DNA of 64,000 nucleotides from contig PABH01000028.1 in assembly GCA_002702705.1 (NCBI GenBank), positions 62,001 through 126,000 of the forward strand. The letters are read 5' to 3'. The stretch's first letter is position 1. Each line of letters starts with the position of its first letter. Made by a program: the position numbers and the translations under genes. The DNA comes from Anaerolineaceae bacterium (GTDB lineage: Bacteria > Chloroflexota > Anaerolineae > Anaerolineales > Anaerolineaceae). This document shows, piece after piece, positions 55,597 to 63,457 of the stretch. The notes below the pieces were generated by a model. That model was not told the DNA's origin and did no database searches. It saw nothing but the letters and a program-made list of their open reading frames with translations.

Positions 55597-56649
55597 ATGG
55601 ATCACACCACATTTTTTATTCAAGATAAAGAGGTCGGCAGAGGCCAGCCTTGTTTTATCATTGCTGAAATCGCACAGGCACATGATGGTAGTTTGGGTAC
55701 AGCGCATGCTTTTATTGACGCAGTTGCAGAATCCGGGGCAGATGCGATTAAATTCCAAACCCATATTGCAGAGGCTGAAAGCACCCCTCAAGAACCCTTT
55801 CGGGTTAAGTTTAGCAAACAAGATGCCACCCGGTATGAATATTGGAAGCGCATGGAATTCACACCGGAACAATGGGCTGGGTTGGCTGAGCATGCCAATG
55901 AACGTGGTTTGGTGTTTTTAAGTTCTCCTTTTTCCGAAGAAGCGGTAAATTTACTGCATAAAATCGGTATGCCTGCCTGGAAAATTGCTTCCGGTGAAGT
56001 AAACAATCCTTTGTTAAAAGAAGCTATGTTCGCTACTGGCAAACCAATTTTATTATCCAGCGGCATGAGTTCTTATGATGAAATTGATGCCGTGGTGGAC
56101 GAAGTTAAATCAAAAAATTTACCTTTGGCTGTTTTTCAATGCACCTCAAAATACCCTTCTCCGCCGGAGGAGATTGGTTTAAACATCCTGCGGGAATATC
56201 AACAGCGTTATCAAGTTCCGATTGGTTTATCGGATCATTCCGGAAAAATTTTTGCTGGTCTGGCAGCGGTCTCTTTGGGGGCCAGCCTGGTAGAAGTGCA
56301 TGTCACCTTAAGCCGGGAAATGTTTGGCCCCGATGTGCCTGTTTCCTTAACTTCAACCGAATTAAAACAACTGGTAGAAGGAATACGATTTATTGAAACG
56401 GCATTGGAAAATCCGGTTGATAAAGCCTCGATGGCGGACTCATTAAGCGAAATGCGTTCCATTTTTGGAAAGAGCCTGGTTTTAAAACAAGATTTACAAA
56501 AAGGTGAAACTATTCAACGCCACATATTGTCTGCCAAAAAACCAGCATTGGGCGTCTTGGCGGAAAATGTAAACACTGTGTTAGGGAAAAAAATTAATCG
56601 AAATATAAAAGCAGGGGAGTTCTTAAAAATCGAGGATTTGGTGGATTAA
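55597..56649 (+). CDS. NeuB-family nonulosonate synthase 2 (with SAF domain)
   Basis: 350 residues. AGAGGA directly precedes the ATG at 55597, so I prefer it to the ATG at 55582. FIIAEIAQAHDGSLGTAHAF, GADAIKFQTHIAEAES, FLSSPFSEEAVNLL, WKIASGEVNN, LLSSGMSS, FQCTSKYPSPPEEIGLN, GLSDHSGKI and VEVHVTLS are family motifs, and the SAF tail starts near residue 280. It is followed immediately by neuC and a NeuA-type gene, a NeuBCA order fitting sialic or legionaminic acid synthesis. Confidence 0.92.
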   Translation: MDHTTFFIQDKEVGRGQPCFIIAEIAQAHDGSLGTAHAFIDAVAESGADAIKFQTHIAEAESTPQEPFRVKFSKQDATRYEYWKRMEFTPEQWAGLAEHANERGLVFLSSPFSEEAVNLLHKIGMPAWKIASGEVNNPLLKEAMFATGKPILLSSGMSSYDEIDAVVDEVKSKNLPLAVFQCTSKYPSPPEEIGLNILREYQQRYQVPIGLSDHSGKIFAGLAAVSLGASLVEVHVTLSREMFGPDVPVSLTSTELKQLVEGIRFIETALENPVDKASMADSLSEMRSIFGKSLVLKQDLQKGETIQRHILSAKKPALGVLAENVNTVLGKKINRNIKAGEFLKIEDLVD

Positions 56650-56652
56650 GAT

Positions 56653-57813
56653 ATGAGTGATAAAAGAAAAATTTGTGTTGTCATAACTGCTCGACCAAGT
56701 TATTCTCGTATCCGCTCTGCGTTAAAAGCGATACAAGAACATCCTGATTTGGAGCTCCAACTGGTGGTGGCTGCATCCGCTTTATTGGACCGTTATGGAA
56801 AAGTAGTGAGTCACATCGTTAATGATGGATTTAAGGTTGATGCTCAGGTGCTAATGGTGCTGGAAGGCGAAAACCCGGTTACGTCCGCCAAAACCACCGG
56901 AATTGGTTTGATGGAACTTTCGACAGTGTTTGATAATTTAAAACCAGACATTGTGGTTACAATCGCCGATCGTTATGAAACAATTGCTACAGCCATCGCC
57001 GCTGCCTATATGAACATCCCCCTGGCGCATATTCAAGGTGGGGAGATCACCGGCAATATTGATGAAAAAGTACGCCATGCCATCACCAAATTATCCGATT
57101 ACCATCTGGTTTCCAGTGATCGCGCCCGAGAACGGGTGATCCGGATGGGTGAAGACCCTGAAATGGTGTTTAAGACCGGTTGTCCTTCGATTGATATTGC
57201 AAGAGTGGTAAAAGAAGATCCCGGTCCTAATATTGATCCTTTTGTTAAATATGGTGGTGTTGGAGAACAGGTGGATCTCAGTAATGGTTACTTGGTGGTG
57301 ATGCAGCACCCTGTGACTGATGAACATAAACAAGCACGGGAACAAGTAACGGAAACCTTACATGTTATTAATGATTTGGGCCTGCCCACTTTATGGTTCT
57401 GGCCCAATGTGGATGCGGGTTCTGATGGCACATCTAAGGGAATTCGTTCCTTCCGTGAGATTTACAAACCCACCAATATTCACTTCTTTAAAGAAATTCC
57501 GCCGGATGACTTTTTGCGGCTGTTGATTCACAGCCGCGGTATTATTGGCAATTCCAGTGTTGCCATCAGAGAATGTTCTTATCTGGGCGTACCCGCTCTT
57601 AATATTGGCAGCCGAGAAGCAGGCCGTGAGCGAGGTAACAATGTTATTGATGTAGGGTATTCCCGTGAGGAGATCCGCCACGGCATCGAAGCGATGTTGG
57701 AGAGAGGTCATGTGGAAGGAATGGCAATTTATGGTGATGGGTTTGCCGGTGAAAAAATTGCTGATGTATTGGCAGGGGTACCTCTCCGTTTTTCAAAAAA
57801 GTTGACTTATTAA
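56653..57813 (+). CDS. neuC: UDP-N-acetylglucosamine 2-epimerase, hydrolysing (NeuC/LegG-like)
   Basis: 386 residues. Releases UDP while converting a UDP-HexNAc to a free ManNAc-type sugar, the substrate of NeuB. ITARPSYSRIRSALKAIQ, TIADRYETIATAIAAAYMNIP, HIQGGEITGNIDEKVRHAITKLS and GIIGNSSVAIRECSYLGVPA are typical of the NeuC branch rather than WecB. If the PseB-like dehydratase supplies its substrate, the branch would be legionaminic-type; otherwise plain N-acetylneuraminate. Confidence 0.92.
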   Translation: MSDKRKICVVITARPSYSRIRSALKAIQEHPDLELQLVVAASALLDRYGKVVSHIVNDGFKVDAQVLMVLEGENPVTSAKTTGIGLMELSTVFDNLKPDIVVTIADRYETIATAIAAAYMNIPLAHIQGGEITGNIDEKVRHAITKLSDYHLVSSDRARERVIRMGEDPEMVFKTGCPSIDIARVVKEDPGPNIDPFVKYGGVGEQVDLSNGYLVVMQHPVTDEHKQAREQVTETLHVINDLGLPTLWFWPNVDAGSDGTSKGIRSFREIYKPTNIHFFKEIPPDDFLRLLIHSRGIIGNSSVAIRECSYLGVPALNIGSREAGRERGNNVIDVGYSREEIRHGIEAMLERGHVEGMAIYGDGFAGEKIADVLAGVPLRFSKKLTY

Positions 57814-57818
57814 ACCAT

Positions 57819-58532
57819 ATGAAACCAAAAATTCTTGCGATTATTCCTGCCCGCGGTGGATCCAAAGGGGTACCCCGTAAAAATATTCGTCTGGTTGGCG
57901 GAAAACCATTAATTGCTTATTCAATTGAAGCCGCCAAAGCGGTGGGTGATCTTTTCCATCGAGTGATCGTTAGCACGGATGATCCGGAAATTGCTGAAAT
58001 TTCTAAAACGTATGGAGCGGAAGTGCCTTTCCTACGACCGGAGAATCTGGGTGACGATAAAATGCCGATGGTGCCCGTGCTGCAGCATGCTGTGAATTTT
58101 ATTGAAGAGCAGGATCAAATTAAATTGGATTGGGTGTTTTTATTACAACCCACCGCACCAATGCGCACACCGGAAGATATTCGAGCTGCCATTCAAATTG
58201 CTCAGGAGGGCACCAGTGATTCGGTCATTAGTGTTGTACAGGTTTTTGCAGTACATCCGATCTTAATGAAAAAGATAGACGGCAACCGCTTGCTGCCATT
58301 TTGTATTGAAGAAAAAGAAGGTACACGCCGCCAGGATTACCAACCAGCCGCCTACATGCGTAATGGCTCAATTTACCTTACCCGCCGAGATGTCATCATG
58401 AACGATGGCTCCATTTGGGGTAAGGAGATTTGCCCGTACGTCATGCCGGAAGAGCGTTCTTTAAATATTGATAGTGAACAGGATCTAAAACTGGTCGATT
58501 TAGCCCTCACGGAGAGGAACCAGCATGACTGA
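57819..58532 (+). CDS. neuA: CMP-N-acetylneuraminate cytidylyltransferase (NeuA type)
   Basis: 237 residues. IIPARGGSKGVPRKNIRLV is the CTP-binding signature, with VIVSTDDPEIAE, PFLRPENLGDDKMPMV and FLLQPTAPMRTPEDI following. A stand-alone synthetase of normal length, encoded 5 bases after neuC. It overlaps the dehydrogenase gene after it by 8 bases. Which acid it activates is undetermined. Confidence 0.9.
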   Translation: MKPKILAIIPARGGSKGVPRKNIRLVGGKPLIAYSIEAAKAVGDLFHRVIVSTDDPEIAEISKTYGAEVPFLRPENLGDDKMPMVPVLQHAVNFIEEQDQIKLDWVFLLQPTAPMRTPEDIRAAIQIAQEGTSDSVISVVQVFAVHPILMKKIDGNRLLPFCIEEKEGTRRQDYQPAAYMRNGSIYLTRRDVIMNDGSIWGKEICPYVMPEERSLNIDSEQDLKLVDLALTERNQHD

Positions 58533-59493
58533 TGCCGGGTTAAGAATCCTGAATGCAGAACCCGATTCCTATTGTAAGGAAGCAGAGGCGATCTTACGCT
58601 CCCTCGGTTCGGTGGACTTTAAATCCCTGAACCGTGAGCAGCTTTTAAATTGTATAGCAGACTATGATGTTTTAATTGTGCGGCTGGGTTTCCAAATAAA
58701 CCGGGAAGTATTCTTAAAAGCAAAAAAATTAAAAACAATTGTGACTGCAACCACTGGCCTGGATCATATTGATCTGGCAGCTGCTAAAGAATTTGGGGTG
58801 ACGGTATTAAGCCTGCGTGGGGAAGTTGATTTCTTACGCTCCATTCCCGCCACCGCAGAGCTGACCTGGGGGTTGCTCTTAAATATTACCCGTAACCTAC
58901 CTCAAGCCTATTTTTCTGTATTGAATGGTCGCTGGGATCGAGAGGCTTTTCGTGGGTTTGATCTGGCAGGAAAAAAACTGGGTATTCTGGGATTAGGACG
59001 GATCGGGGAAAAAATAGCCCGTTATGGGTTGGCTTTTGATATGCAAGTTCGAATGTTTGACATTGATAAAACAAAAACAGCACCCGGTGTGAAAAGTATG
59101 GATACGATGCAAGATCTATTTGCCTGGGCTGATATAATTTCAATCCATGTTCCTCTGAACGAAACCACACAAAACCTGGTGGGAATGAATGAACTATCCC
59201 AAATGGAAAATGGTTACCTGATCAATACGGCGCGTGGTGATGTTTTGAATGAACAAGATTTGATTCTTGCTTTGGAAAAAGGGCATCTGCGCGGGGCCGC
59301 GGTAGATGTTATTCAAGATGAACGCGGATTGGAAAATAATCCTTCTCCGCTGATCAACTATGCCAAAAGCCATTCTAATTTAATCATTACACCTCATATT
59401 GGTGGCGCATCCTTTGATTCGATGGCATCAACAGAAATTTTTATGGCTAACAAATTAAAAAATCATCTTGATTTTAAGAAAGGTGAAGGATAG
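58525..59493 (+). CDS. D-isomer-specific 2-hydroxyacid dehydrogenase
   Basis: 322 residues. Rossmann motif LGILGLGRIGEKIARYG, catalytic Arg in NTARGDVLNE, Glu in DVIQDERG and His in TPHIGGASFDS. The family includes SerA, PdxB and glyoxylate reductases; the substrate is not clear. Sitting inside the cytidylyltransferase cluster it may oxidise or reduce a three-to-nine-carbon acid or make a modified PEP-side substrate. That is a guess. Confidence 0.87.
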   Translation: MTDAGLRILNAEPDSYCKEAEAILRSLGSVDFKSLNREQLLNCIADYDVLIVRLGFQINREVFLKAKKLKTIVTATTGLDHIDLAAAKEFGVTVLSLRGEVDFLRSIPATAELTWGLLLNITRNLPQAYFSVLNGRWDREAFRGFDLAGKKLGILGLGRIGEKIARYGLAFDMQVRMFDIDKTKTAPGVKSMDTMQDLFAWADIISIHVPLNETTQNLVGMNELSQMENGYLINTARGDVLNEQDLILALEKGHLRGAAVDVIQDERGLENNPSPLINYAKSHSNLIITPHIGGASFDSMASTEIFMANKLKNHLDFKKGEG

Positions 59494-59494
59494 T

Positions 59495-60496
59495 ATGCGT
59501 TTCTTAATCGTGAGTTTTGGTTCGATAGGCCGCCGACATTTTCGGAATTTACAAACCTTAGGTGAAACCGATATTATTTTATTACGATCCAATAAAAGTA
59601 CATTGGATACGGAGGAGATCGCTCAATTTGTGGTAGAAACCAACCTGGATAAAGCGTTAGCCCACCGGCCTGATGTTGTTTTGTTAACCAATCCCACTGC
59701 GCTGCATTTGGATGTGGCTATTCCTGCAGCTCGTTTGGGGTGCCACTTGTTTTTTGAAAAACCGATTGCGGAATCCATGGAACGAATTCCTGAATTGTTG
59801 GATGCCTTAAAAGTTGGCGGTGGGAAGGCGTTTACCGCATTCCAATTTCGTTTTCACCCGGGTCTCCGAAAAATAAAGAACTTGATAAATGATGGTTCAA
59901 TCGGCCAGGTAATCAGCGCTCGTGCTCATTGGGGAGAATATGTACCCGGATGGCATCCCTGGGAGGACTATAAAACAAGTTACAGCACCAGAGAAGATTT
60001 GGGAGGTGGTGTGATCCGTACCTTATCGCACCCGTTGGATTATATGCGTTGGTTATTTGGTGAGGTTAAGTATCTCTCCAGTTTTTATCTGCCGGTTTCT
60101 GCCTTAGACGTTCCGACTGAAGCCATAGCTGAAATTGGTATGCAGTTTGAGAATGATATTGTTGGTAGTGTTCACGTGAATTATATTGAGCGGCCAGGAC
60201 AGCACACATTGGAAATCATTGGTGATGGTGGTACGATTCGCTGGGATAATGCCGATGGTGCAGTGGACCTGTATTCGGTTGAACGGGCTGAATGGCAGCG
60301 GTTTGAACTGCCAGTTGGATTCGAGCGAAATGATTTGTTTTTGGCTGAAATGCGCAATTTTTTGGAATTTATTCAGGAAAATAAACCTGCTGCTTGTACG
60401 TTAGATGATGGCATTCAAACCCAACGTCTGATTGAAGCCGCTTTTCTCTCCGGACGGAATAAAGAACAGATCTGCTTAAGTGAGAAGGAAAATTAA
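59495..60496 (+). CDS. Gfo/Idh/MocA-family oxidoreductase
   Basis: 333 residues. The ATG at 59495, with AGGTGAAGGA upstream, gives an N-terminus MRFLIVSFGSIGRRH. FFEKPIAES carries the family Glu-Lys-Pro motif, and VISARAHWGEYVPGWHPWEDY with LGGGVIRTLSHPLDY contains the expected active-site residues. These NAD(P)-dependent enzymes oxidise sugars or sugar nucleotides. It overlaps the next gene's upstream region but not its start. Confidence 0.88.
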   Translation: MRFLIVSFGSIGRRHFRNLQTLGETDIILLRSNKSTLDTEEIAQFVVETNLDKALAHRPDVVLLTNPTALHLDVAIPAARLGCHLFFEKPIAESMERIPELLDALKVGGGKAFTAFQFRFHPGLRKIKNLINDGSIGQVISARAHWGEYVPGWHPWEDYKTSYSTREDLGGGVIRTLSHPLDYMRWLFGEVKYLSSFYLPVSALDVPTEAIAEIGMQFENDIVGSVHVNYIERPGQHTLEIIGDGGTIRWDNADGAVDLYSVERAEWQRFELPVGFERNDLFLAEMRNFLEFIQENKPAACTLDDGIQTQRLIEAAFLSGRNKEQICLSEKEN

Positions 60497-60509
60497 AAGA
60501 GGTCATTGG

Positions 60510-61331
60510 ATGAGCACAATTTTTGATAAATTTAATATGAAAAATAAAGCCGCGATTGTCACTGGTGGTGCTGGTTTATTGGGCAGGCAATTTTCTTTAA
60601 CCTTAGCCCAGGCTGGGGCAGGTGTGATCGTGGCTGATCTTTTTGGTGATAAGGCAGAACAAACCGCTTTATCCATTCGGCAAGCAGGGTATGAAGCGCA
60701 GGCTGTTCAGGTCGATGTAACCGATCCAAAGGCGGTGGAGGCGATGGTGGCAGCTGCTCAAAAGAATTATGGACGGTTGGACTGTATTGTTAACAGCGCA
60801 GCCATGGACCCAAAATTTGATGCCGATCATGCTGGCAGCCATTCCAACAGTTTTGAAGACTATCCGGTGGAGATGTTCCGCCAGGCATTGGATGTCAATT
60901 TGACCGGTATGTTCCTTTGTTCTCAAGCAGCGGTTAAACTGATGTTAAAAGATAAAAGCGGTTCGATCATTAATATCTGTTCAACCTATGGTTTGGGTGG
61001 TCCAGATCAGCGCCTTTATGAGCGGGAAGGACAGCCGCGCCAATACAAACCCGTCTTTTACACGGTTACCAAAGCAGGTGTTCTGGGCTTAACCAAATAT
61101 TTGGCCACTTATTACGCTGGAACAAAAATCCGTTCCAATGCACTTACACCGGGTGGGGTTTATAATGACCATGATGAGATCTTCACCGAACGTTATTCCT
61201 CACGTACGGTTTTAGGCCGCATGGCAGAACAGGATGAAATGAACGGGGCCGTATTATATCTGGCTTCGGACGCTTCATCTTATATGACCGGCGCAAATTT
61301 GGTGGTCGATGGAGGATGGACAGCATGGTAA
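60510..61331 (+). CDS. short-chain dehydrogenase/reductase
   Basis: 273 residues from the ATG at 60510, with AGAGG well spaced upstream. TGGAGLLGRQFSL (cofactor), VNSAAMDP, ICSTYGLGGP with catalytic Ser and YTVTKAG (Tyr-x3-Lys), and a family C-terminus YMTGANLVVDGGWTAW. It overlaps the next gene by 7 bases. A role in modifying the carbon chain of an ulosonic acid or its precursor is inferred from position. Confidence 0.88.
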   Translation: MSTIFDKFNMKNKAAIVTGGAGLLGRQFSLTLAQAGAGVIVADLFGDKAEQTALSIRQAGYEAQAVQVDVTDPKAVEAMVAAAQKNYGRLDCIVNSAAMDPKFDADHAGSHSNSFEDYPVEMFRQALDVNLTGMFLCSQAAVKLMLKDKSGSIINICSTYGLGGPDQRLYEREGQPRQYKPVFYTVTKAGVLGLTKYLATYYAGTKIRSNALTPGGVYNDHDEIFTERYSSRTVLGRMAEQDEMNGAVLYLASDASSYMTGANLVVDGGWTAW

Positions 61332-62548
61332 ACCCACGCTTGGAAGTGTTAGCTATTATTCCTGCCCGCGGCGGCTCAAAAGGCATTCCTCGGAAAAACA
61401 TTAAATTATTTGCAGGTTTTCCTTTGATTTCCTACAGCATCCAGGCGGCTCTTAACAGCAAGTATGTTACCCGAGTGATTGTTTCTACGGATGATGAAGA
61501 AATAGCAACGGTGGCCAGGCAGTATGGGGCAGAGGTGCCGTTTTTGCGCCCGGAACAATTTGCACAGGATGATACCCTGGATTTGCCGGTTTTTGAACAC
61601 GCGCTGTTAACCCTGGCAAAAACAGAAAACTATCAGCCTGATCTGGTTGTACAGTTAAGGCCGACCTCTCCGATCAGACCCGTAGATTTATTGGATGATG
61701 CCATTGGATTAATGATAGATCATCCCGAGATTGATTCGGTTCGCGGCGTTGTGCCTTCAGGTCAAAATCCCTTTAAAATGTGGCAGATCGACAAAACAAC
61801 GGGTTTGATGACGGGTTTGATTCCGGTAGAAGGTATCGCTGAACCATATAATGCCCCGCGCCAAAAATTACCGGAAACGTTCTGGCAGACCGGGCATATT
61901 GACGTTATCCGCCCAACCGTGATCCTTGAGCAGCATTCCATGTCGGGAAAACACATCAAACCAATTTTTATCAACCCGGATTTTACAGTGGATCTGGATA
62001 AACCAGCGGATTGGAAACGAGCAGAATGGCTGGTGTGGTATGGCGGTTTGGAAATGGTGATGCCCGGGAATAAACGCCGTCCGTTGCCAGAAACCGTGGA
62101 ACTGGTGGTGTTTGATTTTGATGGCGTGATGACCAACAACTGGGTCACGGTGGATCAAAATGGCATCGAAGCGGTAACGGCCAACCGTGGTGATGGAATG
62201 GGGATTGGATTGTTACATAAAAGAGGTATTAAGACCTTGGTTCTTTCCACCGAAATTAACCCTGTGGTCAGTGCACGTTGTCAAAAATTAAAAATACCGG
62301 TTATTCAAGGTGTTAAGGATAAACCGGTTGTTTTAAAAGAGTATTTGTCAAATAATCAAATTAACCCCGAACATGTTGTTTATGTTGGTAATGATATAAA
62401 TGATGTGCCGTGTTTTCCCGTGGTTGGCTGCGCCGTTGCAGTTGCAGATGCGCATTTTTCCGCATTAAGCCAGGCAGACCTGATCTTAAGCCGGAAAGGT
62501 GGAAAAGGGGCGGTGCGGGAACTTTGTGATCTTTTACTTCAGGATTAA
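61325..62548 (+). CDS. CMP-ulosonate cytidylyltransferase fused to KdsC-like HAD phosphatase
   Basis: 407 residues. The ATG at 61325 has GGAGG 9 bases upstream; an ATG at 61316 is possible. Residues 1-250 form a NeuA-type synthetase (IIPARGGSKGIPRKN, VIVSTDDEEIA, QLRPTSPIRP). Residues about 255-405 form an HAD phosphatase of the KdsC type: VVFDFDGVMTNN with catalytic Asp264 and Asp266, VLSTE, KDKPVVLKEYL and VGNDINDVPCF. Such fusions exist, including the animal CMP-sialate synthetase, where the second domain is degenerate; here the motifs look complete. The pairing suggests a 9-phosphate (or 8-phosphate) intermediate that is dephosphorylated before activation. Confidence 0.9.
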   Translation: MVNPRLEVLAIIPARGGSKGIPRKNIKLFAGFPLISYSIQAALNSKYVTRVIVSTDDEEIATVARQYGAEVPFLRPEQFAQDDTLDLPVFEHALLTLAKTENYQPDLVVQLRPTSPIRPVDLLDDAIGLMIDHPEIDSVRGVVPSGQNPFKMWQIDKTTGLMTGLIPVEGIAEPYNAPRQKLPETFWQTGHIDVIRPTVILEQHSMSGKHIKPIFINPDFTVDLDKPADWKRAEWLVWYGGLEMVMPGNKRRPLPETVELVVFDFDGVMTNNWVTVDQNGIEAVTANRGDGMGIGLLHKRGIKTLVLSTEINPVVSARCQKLKIPVIQGVKDKPVVLKEYLSNNQINPEHVVYVGNDINDVPCFPVVGCAVAVADAHFSALSQADLILSRKGGKGAVRELCDLLLQD

Positions 62549-62578
62549 AATATGGATTTGAAAAAACAGGAGAATCCG

Positions 62579-63457
62579 ATGAAACGTGAGATAAAAATTG
62601 GAAATACCTGGGTAGGAGATGGTTTTCCTACCTATATTATTGGTGAAATTGGTATTAATCATAATGGGGATGTGAAAATTGCCAAAGATTTGATTCGAGC
62701 AGCACACCATGCCGGTATGAATGCGGTTAAATTTCAGAAACGGACCCCGGAAATCTGCGTACCGCCTGAACAGCAAGGTCAGATGCGGGAAACACCGTGG
62801 GGTTATATCAGTTATCTTGAATATCGCCATAAAGTTGAATTTGGAGCAGAGGAATATCGCCAGATTGCTGACCTTTGTAAGGAATTAGGAATTGATTGGT
62901 TTGCCTCTGTTTGGGATGAGGACGCGGTTGATTTTATGGAACCTTTTGAACCGGTTTGTTATAAGGTGGCATCCGCTTCCTTAACGGACCTGCCCTTATT
63001 AAAGAAACTAAGAAACACGGGCCGCCCTTTAATCATCTCAACCGGTATGTCCACAATGGATCAAATTCGCCGGGCAGTAGAAGAAATTGGTGAAGAGAAT
63101 CTTGCGATTACCCATGCTACCAGTGCTTATCCGTGTGATCCTGAAGAATTAAATATCCGCATGGTGGAAACTTTACGTAAACAATTTTCTTGCCCGATTG
63201 GTTACTCTGGTCATGAAGTTGGACTGGTTCCTTCATCTATCGCTGTAGCCCTGGGTGCCTGTATCGTAGAGCGCCATATCACCCTTGATCGTGCCATGTG
63301 GGGTTCAGACCAAGCTGCATCCGTGGAACCCTGGGGCATGGAAAAATTGGTTAAATATATCCGCGTGACGGAAAAATCCCTTGGGGATGGTGTGAAAAAA
63401 GTGTATGACAGCGAAAAATCATCCTTAAGTAAACTGCGCCGGGTACAATCTTTCTAA
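62579..63457 (+). CDS. NeuB-family nonulosonate synthase 3 (lacks SAF domain)
   Basis: 292 residues from the ATG at 62579, supported by CAGGAGA. The barrel is complete: YIIGEIGINHNGDVKIAKDL, NAVKFQKRTPEICVPPE, WFASVWDEDAVDFM, YKVASASLTDL, IISTGMST, THATSAYPCD, GYSGHEVGLVPSS and VERHITLDRAMWGSDQ. It ends near KSSLSKLRRVQSF without the SAF tail of the other two. The HEVG and DRAMWGSDQ wording differs markedly from the other paralogues. It follows the NeuA-HAD fusion by 30 bases, and the next gene overlaps its stop. Confidence 0.9.
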   Translation: MKREIKIGNTWVGDGFPTYIIGEIGINHNGDVKIAKDLIRAAHHAGMNAVKFQKRTPEICVPPEQQGQMRETPWGYISYLEYRHKVEFGAEEYRQIADLCKELGIDWFASVWDEDAVDFMEPFEPVCYKVASASLTDLPLLKKLRNTGRPLIISTGMSTMDQIRRAVEEIGEENLAITHATSAYPCDPEELNIRMVETLRKQFSCPIGYSGHEVGLVPSSIAVALGACIVERHITLDRAMWGSDQAASVEPWGMEKLVKYIRVTEKSLGDGVKKVYDSEKSSLSKLRRVQSF

